Below, piece after piece: positions 22,888-35,100 of a stretch of 64,000 nt of DNA. How positions within the stretch are numbered: the stretch's first letter is position 1; the number at the start of each line of letters is the position of its first letter. Where the stretch lies: assembly GCA_016858145.1 (NCBI GenBank), contig JAEHOE010000165.1, positions 185,778 through 249,777 on the forward strand. Direction: 5' to 3'. The position numbers were made by a program, and so were the translations under genes. The DNA is from Edaphochlamys debaryana (taxonomy: Eukaryota; Chlorophyta; Chlorophyceae; Chlamydomonadales). The notes below the pieces were generated by a model. It saw only the letters and a list, made by a program, of their open reading frames with translations, had not been told where the DNA came from and did no database searches.

Positions 22888-25800
22888 ATGCCACCACAAA
22901 GCGAAAATAAAGCGAAAGCCGGCGCCATAGCTCGCAAGGCCAATGAGGATGGGCCGTCTGCGCAGCAGTCTATCCGCGTCCAGGCCTTCGGTCGGCCCGC
23001 TGGCTTGGGCTCGGCTTTGCAGCCGAGGCTTGCAGCAGGCGCGTGCGGCCTGCAAGTGGGACTCGCGGGTCGCGGGGAGCACTCCGCGTCCGCATCAGCT
23101 GCGGTGGGCTTCCTGACCGCGCTGCCGGTGGAGGCAGCGGGGGAGGGTGCCGACACCGCGGACCTCCTGCGTCGACTGGGCGTGCAGAGCTCACTGCGCC
23201 ACGCCTCGGATGCTGTGCTTGCCACGGCACAAAGGACCACAGCTTCCAATCAAGAAACCGCGGGTGCGGCGGCCGAGGCCCCACCGGCGCCGCCGCCCCC
23301 GGGCTTCCAGGCCGTTAGCGCTCGCCTGGAGCGCTCGGACCGCGGCGCCAATGAGGGCTGGGTGGTCATCACTCTCACTCGCACAACCTTCATCACCAAG
23401 CCACGAGGCCAGCGCTTCGCGATCCTCCTGAACCCACTGCCGCCCTGGCTCTCTCGCACGAGCGCTAGGGAGATCGTCGTCACCACCCTCCAGCCCGGGG
23501 AGCCGGGGGAGGTGCGGGTGCCCGTCACGATCCACGAGGAGCGGCTGACTAAGGGTGCGGCAAAGCGTACGGCGTCGCTGCGGCTGCCGTACGATGCGGC
23601 CCTGGGCGTCCTGCTGTACCGGGCCCGCAACGCCAAGTGTACGGCGGACGGCTCGCGTGTGGGGGGCTTCGTGGGCGGTGCGGAGCTGCCGCTGCTTTGG
23701 TGGGCGCCGCTACTGAGGGAGGTGCGCTGGTACCGGACTTGGAGGCAGGGTCCTTGTGGGGTCCTCTTGTCAGTAAGAGCGAGCCCTGGCAAAGACAGTG
23801 GCGGCGGGGGCTACGGCTGCTGTGCGCCATGCAGATGACCGGTAGCACCAACTTCAGCTTTTCGCCAACACATTCGCCTTGCTTATCGCATTTGCCTGTG
23901 GCCTTGCCCTGTCTGTTCGTAAGGGCGCGCGCTGATGGCGAGGGCTGTGGCGCGGGACGCCGCAGGGCCTCATGCTCCTCCCCTCGCCTCGCCTCCTGCA
24001 GGCGCCCGGTATGGCCCGGCCGCGGCCGCCCCAGGACCTGCCCCCGAGCCTGCTGCGCCCCATGCACCCCCTGCTGGGGCCGGGCTGGGCGGCGCTGACC
24101 CTGACAGACGCAGCCAAGGCGGCGGGGCTGCCCAAGCGCCAGTCCCTTGCCTACGTGGCTTTCGTGCAGGGGCTGCTGCCGGGCCCCGCTGGCCCGGCAC
24201 GCCCCACGGTGCCGCCTTGCGCGCCGGCGGCCGAGGCCGGGAAGGGCGTCAAGGGGCAGGTCAAAGGCAGAAAGACAAGCGAGGGCGGCGGCGGCGGCGA
24301 GGTTGAGGGCGAGGGCGAGGGCAAGGGCGAGGTCAAGGGTGAGGGGAAGAGCAAGGGCCCGCTACAGACGGTGCTCGGGCCTGGCACCCCACAGCCCAAG
24401 GGCTCTCGCCCCGTCGCTCCGGACCCCAAGCCACCCGCGCCGCCCGAGGGCTACGAGTCCCCGGTGAAGGGCGTAGCCGGCAGCCGCAGCTCCCCGGCTG
24501 ACCCCCTTGCCCCCGCCACTCCCCCGCCGCCCAAGCCGCCCCTCGTCCCGGCCAGCCCAAACGACCAGGCCGCCGAGGCCGTGAGGTGCAACACAGCTCC
24601 TCTCAAAGAGGGGCACAGCAAAGAGGGGCACAGCAAAGTGGGGCACAGCAAAGTGGGGCACAGCAAAGAGGTGCACAGCAAAGAGGAGCACAGCAGGGCG
24701 CCTCCCAAAGACCAGCTGGGCCCAGCCAGCCCCGCCCTGCCGCTCCAGCAGCTCCCGCCCACGCTGCGGCTCGTGACCTTCAACGTGCAAAAGGCCACGG
24801 GGCCGGAGGACATCGTGGCCGCCGTGTTTGGCTTCGGCGGGGGCCTGGGGCCCCTGCCGGACGTGGTGTGCCTGCAGGAGGCGCCCAGTGCGACTGCCGC
24901 CACCAAGACCACTCGGGACCACCACCAGCAGCTCACGGAGCTCATGGGCAAGCGGGAGTACGATTGCGTGCACGTGAGTGAACACCGTCGGTTCCCCTTG
25001 TGCCTTGCATCTCGGACTCAGTGCCTCAGTGCCTCAGTGCCTCAGTGCCTCAGTGCCTCAGTGCCTCAGTGCCTCAGTGCCTCAGTGCCTCAGTGCCTCA
25101 GTGCCTGAGTCATCCCGTTGGCGATGTGCCGTACCCCCTCGGTTCCTGCTGTGCCTTTGAGCACGTACCATGCCTTGATGATCTGTAGCATGCGTGCCTG
25201 GCAAGATTCTCAGCAGTACACGCTCAAGCCTTCTTGACCGGTCCTTGCCTGCCTACGGCACTTGCCTGCCTCCTCTGCCCTCATGCAGGCGGGCGAGCAG
25301 ATGATCCTCTGGAACACGAGGACCATGGCCCGAGTCGCCAAGCCCAAGCCCTGCTGCGCCGCTGAGGCGCTGCCGGACGGTGCAGGCGACGAGTGCAAGG
25401 GCGGCAGGGGCGGCAGGGGCGGCAGGGGCGGCAGGGGCGGCAAGGGCGGCAAGGGCGGCAAGGCCGCCCAGCCGGACCCGGCCGCGCTTCCCGACATTGT
25501 GTGGAGCCTGGAAGGGGGCGACGGCGTGCTCCAGGCGGCGTGGGCGGGGCGGACGGACCTGGGCCTTGGGGCGGAGCTTGCGGACATCAAGCAGGCAGTC
25601 GACGACGCGGCGAAGGCGTCCAAGCAAAAGCAGCTGCGCAAAGCCGCGAAGCAAGGCAAGGAGCTGGAGCTAGGCGACATTGGCCCGTCAAAGCCCAGGA
25701 CGCACCCCGACCTTTCCTTTTTCTGCTACCCGCCCGTCACGGTCGTGCTACGGCACACGCCCACGGGTACGGCGTACGTCATCACCACCGTACACACGCC

Positions 25801-26787
25801 CGGATCACGTGATCACATCAGGAGGGCGCAGCTGGAGCGAGAGGTCAGGTGGCTGATGCAGCCGAGGCGCTACCAGGCGGTCATCGAGCAGCTCGCGACG
25901 AGGAGCAGCAGGTGCTTCAGTGAGGAGCTGAGGGAGCTGGCGGAAGGGCGTGGGCCCCCCGAGGCGCCCAGCCTCATGCCCCGAGGCGAGCTGCCGGAGG
26001 GAGCCACACCCGTGGTGCACATCGTGGCGGGTGGGTGGGTGGGTGGGCAGACAGGGTTTAGGGTTTAGGGTTTAGGACACAGGGGCGAGGAGGGGCGAGG
26101 CACCATGCATTTGATGGGTGGTGGCCCCTGCCGGAGATAGGCGGGCGCGGCGGGCTACGACGCATCCGTCATTCCCGCATCTCCCCGCCAAACCATGCTC
26201 GCTGCCCCCCTCTCACAGGCGACTTCAACGTCCACCTCTTCCCCGAGCCGGCAGCAGCCGGACCGGTGCCCGCGGCGGCTGATGCACCCGCTAACAACAC
26301 GAGAGAGCAGACGACCGCGCGCAACGTGGCGGCCCTCCTCAAGGACGGGGACGCCGTGGGGGCCGCGGCCGCGGCCTTCCCCTGCCTGGCCTCCTGGACC
26401 GGCTACCGCGGCGGCGAGGGCTTCGAGCCCACCACCGCCAGCAATCACGCCGACATTGTCTACGTCCTCAAGGCCAACATCCACGATGGTGGCGGCAGCC
26501 ACGATGCCCGGGTGCGGGCCTGCGGGCAGGAGGTGCACCCCTCCCGGCTCGTCGAGGGCAGCACCAAGCACGAGTGCGGGTCGGACCACAAGCCCATGGC
26601 GGTGGTGCTGCACGACGTGGCCGCCGCGCCCGTGGAGGCGGTGGACAAGCGGGCCGCGCTGGAGCAGGCGCACTGGCTCATGGGCTGCATCCTGGCCGCA
26701 GGGGGCGGCGCGGTCAACGTGGGGGTGCTGACGTGGCAGGTGGGCTGGTGCCACAGCATCATGGGCAAGATCCTGGGGCAGGGATAG
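22888..26787 (+). CDS. Endonuclease/exonuclease/phosphatase-fold protein with long N-terminus
   Basis: Exons 22888-23721, 24002-24973, 25289-26030, 26219-26787; all joins keep frame. The first 280 residues and most of exon 2 match nothing I recognise. The EEP (DNase I-like) domain starts at LRLVTFNVQKATG (metal-site Asn) and continues with DVVCLQEAPS (metal-site Glu), ILWNTRTM, VVHIVAGDFNVH (catalytic Asp/Asn, made across the 26030/26219 join), SNHADIVYVL and GSDHKPMAVVL (catalytic Asp-His). So all core residues are present and a metal-dependent phosphodiesterase or phosphatase activity is possible. Oddities are a six-fold GHSKE-type repeat (24602-24695), a Gly/Arg/Lys repeat (25395-25470) and a charged helical insertion (ADIKQAVDDAAKASKQKQL) inside the fold. 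It could be a remnant of a retroelement endonuclease, but no reverse transcriptase is nearby. TAG at 26785-26787. Confidence 0.72.
24602..24695 (+). repeat. 15-bp in-frame tandem repeat
   Basis: Six units of about GGGCACAGCAAAGAG encode a GHSKE/GHSKV run. A multiple-of-three period keeps the frame. Confidence 0.92.
25019..25106 (+). repeat. 8-bp tandem repeat in EEP intron
   Basis: About ten uninterrupted units of GCCTCAGT between exons 2 and 3. Simple-sequence expansion. Confidence 0.95.
25395..25470 (+). repeat. In-frame GGCGGCAGG-type repeat
   Basis: Units of GGCGGCAGG/GGCGGCAAG encode a Gly-Gly-Arg/Lys run within the EEP fold. The frame is preserved. Confidence 0.92.
26053..26076 (+). 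repeat. Interstitial telomere-type repeat
   Basis: Three and a half units of TTTAGGG, the plant-type telomere motif, 22 bases after the 5' splice site of EEP intron 3 (26031-26218). Confidence 0.9.
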
Positions 26788-28652
26788 GGAGGCGGGGGAC
26801 AGGCGGGCGGTGCTGGAATTGGTGAGGGTGCTGGGGAGCTTCGTGGCGGCCGCAGCGGGCGGTGCGGTCAACAAGTGGCTGGCGCTGCGGGTGTACGTGC
26901 TTCAGCATCACGGGCCGGGTCTTGGGCAGGCGTAACGGATCCTGCATGTTGTTGTTTCACGGACAGGGGCATCAGCCGTGAACTCCCAGACGGGCCCTGG
27001 GCCAAGGGGACGTGTGTTCAGCGAATTGGGAGGTCGTGCAACGAGGATGGGACGAGGGCGTTGGGGCAGCGTAGCGGATGGGACATACAGGGGCGGGGCA
27101 GGGCCAAGGCGTGGCACTAGGCAAGCGTGGCGGGGCGGTTGGGTACGGGTACAGCTCCGGGTAACGAGGAGTGAGCGGCGGTTGATGGGCAGTGGTGATG
27201 GGTGTCGGCACGGCAGGGGCGCAGGGCCATGCGTGCGTGCGTGAACCCGCATCTAGACGGCGCTTGGCCAGTTGGCGAGCCCGGGACAAAGTCGTGACCA
27301 GGGAGAAAGGCAGTGACGAAAGCGTGACTTGTATAGCGTGCCAGTACTGTACCATCCTGGGGCCATGCAACACCCCAGGTAGAATCTGTGTGGGTTACCC
27401 CCGCGATCCCTTCAGCCCGACCCTCGCGGCAGCGACCCTTCTCAGCACAGTCAGTGTGCGGACGTGTTGTGAGTGCTCCAGCATCGGGGCAGGTTCCGCC
27501 TCCTGCACTACCCCACCGCGCCCGGCGGACCGGGACCGGCGGAACGCCTGCACGCACGCGCACGCACGATACGTGGCACGTCCTAAGGCGTTGCGTAGTG
27601 CGGCCCCAAGGCGGCCCCGTGCGGTTATTTGCTCCTGCCTGTCGCTCTGCCTCTCCCTCTTTCTGTTGCGTTGCGCACAGCCTAGCTGCATCCGTCTTCG
27701 TCGCCATCCGGACTCCCCTGCCCGGCCCCTGCGAGCCTAGGAACCCGCGCCCCCTTGGGACCAGCGAGGTACCGCACCCAGTCATACTCGACACGGGCCC
27801 CAGAGCAACGCTTGCAGGAAGCCTGGCTTGGCACACGTGTCCCGATACAGCGTGGAAGCCAGGCGAGCGAGGGCCCGAATGAGGCACACCCTCGCACACC
27901 GCCCAGACGCAGCCCCTGCCCACCGGCGCCCGCCTTGCACTGGGTTGCAAGCCTCCGGGGCACCAGGTCCGCCCGCCCCCCGACAAGCAATAGCGCTTGC
28001 CCGCAAGGTCCGAGAACGTTCCTACTCCACAACACACCTGGGCGAGAGATCCCAACAGCTCACCGTCCGAGCAGGAAACACCTCGATCCTCGTACCGTAC
28101 TAGCCGTACTCGAGTACTAAAACGCGCCTCCTCCCAATCTTGGTTATCAATGTGTGCGCGCCTGACCGCTCCTGCGACCCGTTATTCGGGCCCTGCTCAA
28201 ACCCTGAACCGTCCAACTGCACCCGCGCCACCGGCCCCTCCCAACGCATCATCAAACGAAACCGACCGAGGACCAACGCTCCGCCCCTGGGCCCACCCGC
28301 GCACATCATCCCCCCGGGTACCGACGTCTCCGCCTCGGCACCTGCCCGGCAGCTCACTGGCACGCGCAACGATGCACATCACGCAACGCGCAAACAGCAG
28401 ATGTGCACAGCACACATGCCCACTCGCCGGCCCAGCAGAGGCGCCACTCCTCCCGCTCCTCTCCGCTCTCCACAGCTCACTCCCCACGAGCCCAGAGGGC
28501 CCGTGCTCGCCGCTGCCTCCCGCACGACAGCTCTCGACGAGAGACCGAAACGGTAAAGAAGCCGCCGACCACTCCACCGACACGCATCCTCCTGATGTCA
28601 GGCGTGCGTACCGACCGCGCCCTGAGCAAACTAGCTAGCGAGCTTCAGCCGC
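26788..28652. other. Convergent intergenic region, EEP / malate dehydrogenase
   Basis: Holds the two 3' UTRs. 26848-26882 is a degenerate copy of the EEP coding segment 26690-26728 (GCCGCAG..GGGCGG..GCGGTCAAC), just past the stop. 26948-26998 is one arm of a dispersed repeat. The rest shows no supportable gene. Confidence 0.6.
26948..26998 (-). repeat. Dispersed 51-bp repeat, copy 1
   Basis: In reverse orientation it matches 37421-37471. Shared blocks are GGGAGTTCACGGCTGATG and a following AACAA-rich end. Confidence 0.8.
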
Positions 28653-31600
28653 TTACGCCTCGGCGGGCTTGGGCGGGTTCTTGACAAAGTCAATGCCCTT
28701 CTGGATCTCGCCCTTGAGCTGCGGGATCATGGCCTGCAGGGCGGCCTTCTCGAAGGAGTCCAGCTCGCCCATGCCCATGACCTTGGCCACGCCCTGTGTG
28801 GTACGACAGTGCAGTACAGCAATGTTGTACGGCTTAGTACGGTGCGGGAGAGAAACCAAATTGCAGCGGGGTGCAGGTAGCGGCAGGACCCTGGCCACGA
28901 TCCCGCCATGGCTGCGCGCCAAACCTCCCATGACGCACCGCCCCTGCACCCTCCGACGACCACTCCAACCCAACAGCATTACCCCCGTCGTGACATCAGA
29001 CGGCCCTCCTTCCTTCCCCGACCTCATCTCTCCCTCCTCCCTGCCCCTCCCACCTGGGGGCCCAGCAGGACCTTAGTGGCGAAGTAGGGCACCTCGGGCA
29101 CCACCTGGGGGGGGGGAGGAGGCGGGGCAAGGGGCGGGTGGGTCCGGGAATGCCACGGCACACACCCCGCCAACACTCAACTCGGTGCCGCGCCCTGTCC
29201 CTGGCATGCCAAGCGCGACATTCCCCGCCCACCTCAAGACCACGAGGACGCACACACTAACCCGGCGCACACTAAGGCCGGCTAATCACCGCGCCTGAGA
29301 CTCCCAGGCTCATGTGAGCAGCCCTTCACACTAACCCGGCGCCCCTCCAGCACACCTGCCCTCCCCACTCCACCTGCCCTCCCTCCCATTTGCCCCCCTC
29401 CCCACCTCCCGAGGCCACGAATGCGCACCCACTTATCATCCGGCCCGCCCCCACCCCTCCCTTGACCCCATTCAACTCCCCTATACACCCACGCACGCAC
29501 ACCCACCTCCGAGGCCACGAATGCGCCCCCCCCTCCAGAACGTGCCCTCCCCAACCCACCCCCCATTCCCCCCCACACCCACCTCCGAGGCCACGAATGC
29601 GCACTCGTAGATGTTGGGCTCCCCGTTGAGCCCCAGCAGCGTGGACTCGGCCATGCGGGCGGCGGCGTAGGCCTGGGCAGGACGAGTGAGGAGAGGGAGG
29701 GGGTGGGAGGGCGTGAGCGGGTGCAAGGTGGTTACCGCCGGGAGATCCACGGAGGGAGGATTCGACCAAGCCCACGAGCTGGGCCGTTCCCTCGGCTGCA
29801 CACCCAGCGCGGCGTGCGGTGGGCGCTGGGACCCTGCCGTCCTTAAAATAAGCTTCCGCCCACCCCCCACACACACGCCGGGTCGGGACCGTTTGCCTGG
29901 GGCTTCTTCCCCGCGGCCGGTATGCTCACAACTGCACTTATACGTATCACGCGCCCACCCTACGCATCCTAAACACACGCCGCCCCGGTATGCAGGCCCC
30001 AACATCGTCCAGCCCTGTTTACTGCCAGCGCCCCGCCTCCTCCCCCAGGCCCCCCCGCCCGCCCGCCCCTCTCCTCCCAGCCACCCCAACCTTCCCACCA
30101 TGGACAGGGTGGCCGAGCCCTTGCCGGCCTTGGCCTCCACCACCACGGTGCCGGCGTTCTGGATCTTGTCTGTCATGGCCTTCTTCTCCGCATCCGTGAA
30201 GGTCACGGCGGGGGTGGTCTGGGGGAGAGCGGGGGCGGAGGCACGGGGGCGGGCGGGTTAAGGCGCAGAGGCGAGGGATGAGGCCACGGTGGGGGTCATT
30301 TAGGAGGCTGTAAGCTCTCATACGGCTCTTTCCCCCAGGATGGTTACGCGCAGGGCGAGGCGTGCGGCACGGCAAGCCTGGGGAGAGTGGGCTGATGGCG
30401 GGTAGATGGCTGGGCGGGGGACAGATGGGGACTGGCGAGAACAGCGCACTGTGTACCGAGCGGATGCGTCGATGTGGGTCGGGCGCGGATGTGCGGTCGC
30501 CACCGGGGGGAGCTGCAGCAGGCTCAGCCCCCGCAGGTGGAAGCCCCGCTCCCACGCCGCTTGGTGCGGGCTGTGCGTCGTCCGCACGGCGGTTGGGGGC
30601 TTCCGGGCGCAACCTTCGGTGGTGTGGGGTGCCGCGTTCGGCGCTCGCAGAGGGTACCGACGGGTGCAGGTACGCGCCACACCTTGGCCCCGAGTTCGTG
30701 GCTAGCCAGGGCCCTGTCCAGCAGGTGCTATCCGTGCTGCAGCTGACAGCTGGGGTTTTTTAAAGGGTGTGTGTGAGGCCGCAGCTAGGGTCTCACCTGC
30801 GAGAGGAGGGGCAGGATGGTGGCACCGGCGTGCCCGCCAATGACCGGCACGTCCACGTCCTTCATGTCCAGGCCGCGGGCCTCCGAGACGAAGGTGTTGG
30901 CACGGACAATGTCCAGCGAGGAAACGCCGATGAGCTTCTTGGGGTCATAGACGCCCAGAGCCTTGAGGGTCTCGGCCGCGATGGGCACGGTCGAGTTGAC
31001 GGGGTTGGTGATGATCTCAATCACGGCCTGTGAGGGCAGTAGAACGATAGGATTCGCCTCCAGGACCATACATAGCTGGGTACTGGGCGCCGAAGAGGCC
31101 TGTTGCAGGTCAAGCGTCGCGAGAGGCACCGCATGGTGGACACATGCCCACCTGCGGGGCGTGCTTGGCGACGGCCTCGATGAGGCCCTTCACGATACCC
31201 GCGTTCGTGTTGAACAGGTCGTCGCGGGTCATGCCCGGCTTGCGGGGCACACCAGCGGGGATGACGACCAGATCGGCACCCTTGAGGCAGGCACCCAGCT
31301 CCTCAGGCCCAGTGTATCCCGCCACCTGAAGCGAAAAGAGAGAACCGATCAGAATCGAGCAGAAACTGCAACATATGCTCGACACGCCGCACGCGGTGTT
31401 GCACGCCCATCCCGACACGGCCCGGAACCCCAGTGTGCCCGCGTGCGCGCGGCGGCTGAGCCCCGGCCCAACCCACCTTGACGGGGGTGTTGCAGTGGCT
31501 CAGGTCAGCCGCGACACCGACGACGTTCCCGATATCATAGAGCGCCAGCTCGGTCACGAACTTGTTCATCTTTAGCAGCAGCGCCAGGGGCTGGCCGATG

Positions 31601-31825
31601 CCACCAGCGGCACCCAGCAGAGCCACCTTGCGCGCCTCACAGCGCAGGCTGCGGCGAGAGGCGCGCACAGCCACGGCCGGGGCCGCGGTGCGGCCATTGA
31701 CCTGGCGGGCAGCCGCTGCAAGGCGACACGAAAGCCGCGAGTCAGAAGCATGTCAAGCAGTGACTCGCCCGACATCAATGCGGCCTGTGGCACTCACACA
31801 GCTTGCGGGAAGCGAGCAGGGACAT
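28653..31825 (-). CDS. NAD-dependent malate dehydrogenase, probably plastidic
   Basis: Interconverts malate and oxaloacetate with NAD(H). Exon 1 (31825-31798, MSLLASRKL) joins exon 2 (about 31716-31480), giving an Ala/Arg/Ser-rich leader [20 protein letters not shown] before the mature start [20 protein letters not shown] (Rossmann GxxGxxG). Then [40 protein letters not shown] (substrate Arg residues), [52 protein letters not shown] (catalytic His), [29 protein letters not shown], and a C-terminus ending [12 protein letters not shown] at 28653-28655. The leader and closeness to algal plastid NAD-MDH suggest the plastid malate shuttle. Mitochondrial targeting is the alternative. Divergent from CLP1. 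Confidence 0.95.
29278..29331 (-). repeat. Dispersed 54-bp repeat, copy 2
   Basis: In an MDH intron, same orientation relative to its host gene as the copy at 6503-6556. Confidence 0.8.
29401..29430 (-). repeat. Degenerate copy of MDH exon end plus donor (second)
   Basis: CACCTCCCGAGGCCACGAAT then GCGCACC repeats the + strand image of the exon ending ECAFVASEV and its donor (29580-29606). Confidence 0.88.
29511..29530 (-). repeat. Degenerate copy of MDH exon end plus donor (first)
   Basis: CCACCTCCGAGGCCACGAAT copies the exon/donor junction at 29580-29600. It is 70 bp further into the intron. Confidence 0.88.
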
Positions 31826-32127
31826 GGTTCCGGGATTGAAGAGTGTCGGCGGTCAGAACGGGTGTTCGCTGCGTCTGAGCGCTGCTTGTTGTGTGGCCGG
31901 ACTCGAGTAGCACGCACTGGGGTATGGCCACGATTACGGTTGGACGCGTGAAAAAGGCGACGCCCCCGAGTCCCATCACGGCCGACCTAATGCAAGCGTG
32001 CCGGATACCCTGCTGCGCTCTGTTACCCGCAAGCATCCGTAGGAGTACGCCTATCACACGAGCGGAGAACCGGCATAAATGGCGCAAAGCTAGGTTGACA
32101 GCAGACCGTTTATTAGGCGCTGACGAG
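31826..32127. promoter_or_regulatory. Bidirectional promoter, MDH / CLP1
   Basis: 302 bp separate the MDH start (31825, -) from the CLP1 start (32128, +). It must carry both promoters and 5' UTRs. Clearly less GC-rich than flanking coding DNA. No canonical TATA box recognised. Confidence 0.6.
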
Positions 32128-35100
32128 ATGGCGAACGAGGGCGGGTCATCCGAGTACACACTCAAAGCGGTAATTGATCAGGGCTTCTGTTAGGGCTATG
32201 GGTGCTGCTGGAGCCCGGCGCGATCTGCGCATGTTTCATGGCTGCTGTGCGCTCTATCTGCGCAGAACGAGGAGCTTCGGTTAGATTGCCCAGCCGGGCG
32301 ATCGGTCTCGGTGCGGGTGAGACTTCTGGGCAACTGCAGTTGCCGCCTGGCCCTGTACCCCTCCCCAAACGACCCCCTCGCAAGCCTTCTCCTCACCCCC
32401 AAGCCCCCTTCTCCACCCACTGACCCACGCAGCTAGAGGATGGCACCGCGGAGATTTTCGGATCGGAGCTCCATCGGGGGCGCTCCGTCTCTGTGTCGGG
32501 GCAGAAGGTTGCGGTAAGTTGCTGGACGACCAGGCGCTGAGTCTGCTCGTGGCTGGGCGCTCCTTGGGTCCAGGGCCCTCCACACGGAGTGCAGGTGCAC
32601 TCGAACGTCAGGGGCCAACCCAGCTGTGCGGCACGGATGTCAGTCCACCGGTCGCAACAGGCGACAGGACTCGGGCTGCTCTGCTTGGTTGGGGATACAG
32701 CCCTCTTTCCTCGCACACCGCGCTCTGGCGCCGTGGCCCAACCCACTAGCCCCGGACCCCAGCCGCCTCCAGCCATGCGGGCAGACCTCTTTGCCGCGAG
32801 CTATGCACGTCGTGTCTACCTGCCTCCAGCCTGTCTGCCAGCCTTCTTGTGCTGTGCCGTGGTCGTGTGTCACTGCTTACCCTCACCCTACACCCGGATC
32901 CCTTCAGCAGCCTCATGCGATGTGGCCAACCCTCCTGCACGTCGTGTGCTACTGCTTACTGCCCGCCTGCCCGCCTGCCCCCCCGCAGGTGTTCACGTGG
33001 AGCGGGTGCCGAGTGACCGTGCAGGGGGAGCCCGGCGTCGTGTGAGCACGGGGCGGAGACCAGGGGAGGCAGCGGGGGGTGCGGAGTCACGTTAGGACGG
33101 GCCACGTTGGAGGGTCCCAGGCCGTCCCTGAAGGACCAGGGTGGCCAAGGCAAGCTGCGTGACGGAGCCAGCCGGGTGCCCGGACCCGTGCGGTCCCCAG
33201 GGGGGCACGGGGTACCGATGAAAGGGGCCGGAGGGGCCCACGGGTGCGGGCCCCAGGGGGCCTTGGAATTGGGACAGCACGCGCACGGGGCAGGGGCGTA
33301 CCCGTGCTGCCATGTCGACGGGGAGGCAAGGGGAGGCAGGGAAGCCTCGCACGTGGAACACCGGAAAGGGAGCCGGCCTCAGGGCGCCCTGAGTGGGGAC
33401 CCCGCAGCCTGACGCGCGCAAAGGGGCAGCCCGCCGGCGGAATCTTGGGGCAGGACGTAGCGGGGACGACTGCAGGTGAGTGCCTGGGAATGCCCCTTCC
33501 TTTTCCCCTCCTGACCCCGCCCCACCCCACTCAAGTCCAACCCCACTACCCCCTCCCTAACCCCACCCACCCACCCCAGCTACGTGGCCGACGAGACCCC
33601 CAACGCCGCCTACCTCAACGTGCACCAGACCCTGAGCGCCCGCCGGGAGGAGGCGGCCAAGGCGGGGCCGGGCACGGCGGCGGCGCGGGGGCCCGTGGTG
33701 GTGGTGGTGGGGCCGACAGACAGGTGCGGGGACGGAACTCACGGAAGTCGGGGTGGGTTGTGAGAATGACCGCATGGTTGGTGGTTGGTGGTTGGTGGTT
33801 GGGGTGACGCGAGCTCGTGGCTGGAGCGTGGTCCGTGACCGTGGGCCGGCGGGTGTGTGCGTTGGCAGGTGGCAGCGCAATGTGGCGGCCGCCAAATGTG
33901 AGCCCTTGGCACTCGCGCCGAGGCCCCCCTCCCCCCGGTGCCATCTTCGTCCTCCCCCTGTCGCTGGAGCCCCTCCTCCCCCCCCCGGGCCCTGCACGGA
34001 CCCTTTCGCGCATCCCCTCCACCTCCCCGAACACCCCTTCCCCCCATCTCTCCCTCGCCTTCCAATGCTCCGAACCTCGACGCCCCTTCCCGCCCCCCCC
34101 CTCTGCAACAGCGGCAAGTCCACGCTGTGCCGCATGCTGTGCAACTGGGCGGTGCGGAGCGAGTGGCAGCCCACGTTCGTGGACCTGGACGTGGGTGGGT
34201 CAGGGGGGGTTAGGGGAGGAGGGGGGGTCCTGGGAGGGCGATGTGGAAGGGGGGTAAGGGGTAGGGGTAGGGCTCCAGGCGACGATGCCATAGCTCAACG
34301 TCGTGGACCTGGACGTGGGTGTGTCAGGGCGGGGGGAGGGAGGGGCGGGAGGAAGGGGGGTTGGAGGGGCGCCGCCAGGCGACATGCCGCGTTTCTGGAC
34401 CCTTGGGTCGATGGCGGCGGAGGGCAGGAGGCAGGGAGGACGGGGCTAGGGGTTGCAGGGGGGCGGAGCTCAGTTGTTGTGTACGGGAGTGGGAGGACGG
34501 TGCTGCGGTACGAAGGGGGATGCAGGCCAAGGCCTCGGATCTGGACGTGGGTGGGTGCTGAGTAGGGGGGGGCGGGGAAAGGAGCGCAGTTGTTGGGTGC
34601 GTAGAAATGTGATGGCGGAGTACCGGTACAGAGGGTGGGCAGCCGACAGGAAGGGGTATGTTGCTGTGGACCTTGCTGCTGTGGATGGAGAGGCGCGGCT
34701 GTTGGCTTGACCAGGGGTTCCGGCACGCCCACCTACCACCTCCTACCACCTCCTCACCCGTCCTGCCCCTCCTGTTCCTCCCCCCACCCGCATCTCCTCA
34801 CCCCCCAACACCCCCCAGGCCAGGGCTCCGTGACCGCCCCCGGCTGCCTCTCCGCCGTGCCCGTGGAGCAGCCGGTGGACCCCCAGGAGGGCTTCGCGGC
34901 GGACATACCCCTGGCCTTCTTCTACGGCCACGCCTCGCCGGGGGAGAACCCCACGCTCTTCAAGGTGGGGGGGGGGGGGGGGGGCTGGGAGGAGGGGAAG
35001 AGGTAGGGAGGGGGCGGGCAGGGGTGCTTGTGGATTAAGGGGTGAGTGTGTGTGGTGGGGGGTTGGCTGGGAGGAGGGGCAGGGAGGGAGGGGGCGGGCA

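Noticed and set aside
25019..25106. CRISPR-like array of short repeats
   Set aside because: The 8-bp units are contiguous with no spacers, and the host is a eukaryotic nuclear gene. It is a simple microsatellite.
22888..26787. Non-LTR retrotransposon, based on the EEP endonuclease fold
   Set aside because: No reverse transcriptase motifs are seen on either strand nearby, the frame is spread over four exons, and there is no poly(A) or target duplication.
29511..29530. Extra MDH exon at the exon-end copies
   Set aside because: The copies carry only the last few codons plus a donor, with no acceptor or upstream coding sequence. They are degenerate duplicates.
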